A DNA stretch of 14,846 bases. Source: Candidatus Brocadiaceae bacterium (lineage in GTDB: Bacteria > Planctomycetota > Brocadiia > SM23-32). The notes beneath the pieces were generated by a model that did no database searches, had not been told where the DNA came from, and saw nothing but the letters and a program-made list of their open reading frames with translations. Shown here one piece after another: positions 14,727 through 14,846 of the stretch; the stretch's first letter is position 1, and each line of letters starts with the position of its first letter. Both the position numbers and the translations under genes were made by a program. Where the stretch lies: positions 1 to 14,846 of the forward strand of contig JAUWZH010000031.1 in assembly GCA_030615435.1 (NCBI GenBank), given 5' to 3'.

Positions 14727-14743
14727 ACTCGGAGCACCTACAG

Positions 14744-14846
14744 GTGAAGAAAGCTAGGACTATCTGTTTTGTGAGCGGCGCGCTCGTCCTCGTGCTCGGC
14801 TTTATTCTTGTCGCGTTGGTTACATGGAAGAGAGGTCCGCCTGTTG
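14744..14846 (+). CDS. Start of a small membrane protein, 3' partial
   Basis: The frame from GTG 14744 is open to the window edge: VKKARTICF, then a hydrophobic helix VSGALVLVLGFILVALVTW, then KRGPPV. GGAG lies about 10 bases before the GTG. The layout (basic start, one helix near the N-terminus) is like that of the 122-residue gene at 13914. The function is unknown. With only 34 codons visible, it could also be the signal anchor of a larger protein. Confidence 0.45.
   Translation, partial: MKKARTICFVSGALVLVLGFILVALVTWKRGPPV

Noticed and set aside
1..14846. tRNA, rRNA, CRISPR array, riboswitch, transposase or integrase
   Set aside because: No cloverleaf, no regularly spaced repeats, no recognised riboswitch core and no recombinase motifs were seen on either strand. 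The mosaic tail lacks visible terminal inverted repeats or an att-like duplication.

Overview
The window is a high-GC bacterial chromosome segment. Bases 7801-7860 count 42 G+C of 60, whereas bases 13921-13980 in the right-hand tail count 28 of 60. It carries housekeeping genes followed by a mosaic accessory tail. The organism looks Gram-negative, because a C-terminal piece of the lipid A kinase LpxK is present and a chi-type (HolC) clamp-loader subunit is encoded. A CdaA/CdaR c-di-AMP pair, a planctomycete-style RHS core sequence and a large HEAT-like protein suggest an uncultured Planctomycetota-like lineage. That assignment is inference; no rRNA or other marker here settles it.

Left part (1-2266, plus strand): the 3' portion of a phosphohexomutase-family gene whose active-site loops are largely replaced, then miaB (tRNA methylthiotransferase). 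MiaB meets the convergent holC in a 32-base 3' overlap.

Middle (6991 down to 2235, minus strand): a tight six-gene run in the order folP, cdaA, cdaR, pdxJ, folE, holC. It is read from a good sigma70-like promoter in a divergent intergenic region. It combines folate or pterin synthesis (folP, folE), vitamin B6 (pdxJ), c-di-AMP synthesis and its membrane regulator (cdaA, cdaR), and a replisome subunit. folP and cdaA overlap by 13 bases. On the other side of the divergent promoter lies queA (queuosine synthesis), so both tRNA-modification genes of the window flank this operon.

Right-centre (12072 down to 8276, minus strand): purM with its own promoter (TTGATG, 16 bases, TATAAT) and an inverted repeat with 10-base arms at the likely transcription start, followed 15 bases later by an 877-residue helical-repeat protein of unknown function. 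Divergent from purM, on the plus strand, is a membrane protein with three zinc ribbons (12159-13025).

Accessory tail (13026-14846): directly after the zinc-ribbon gene the sequence becomes a mosaic of broken ends. It holds a 5'-truncated RHS core with an extremely cysteine-rich C-terminal tip (13 Cys in 68 residues), a cysteine-free single-TM protein (122 residues), an interior RHS-like fragment out of normal order, the last 54 codons of an lpxK on the minus strand, and the start of another small TM protein that runs off the window. The arrangement resembles a displaced RHS-tip plus partner cassette region. It is the most unusual part of the window.
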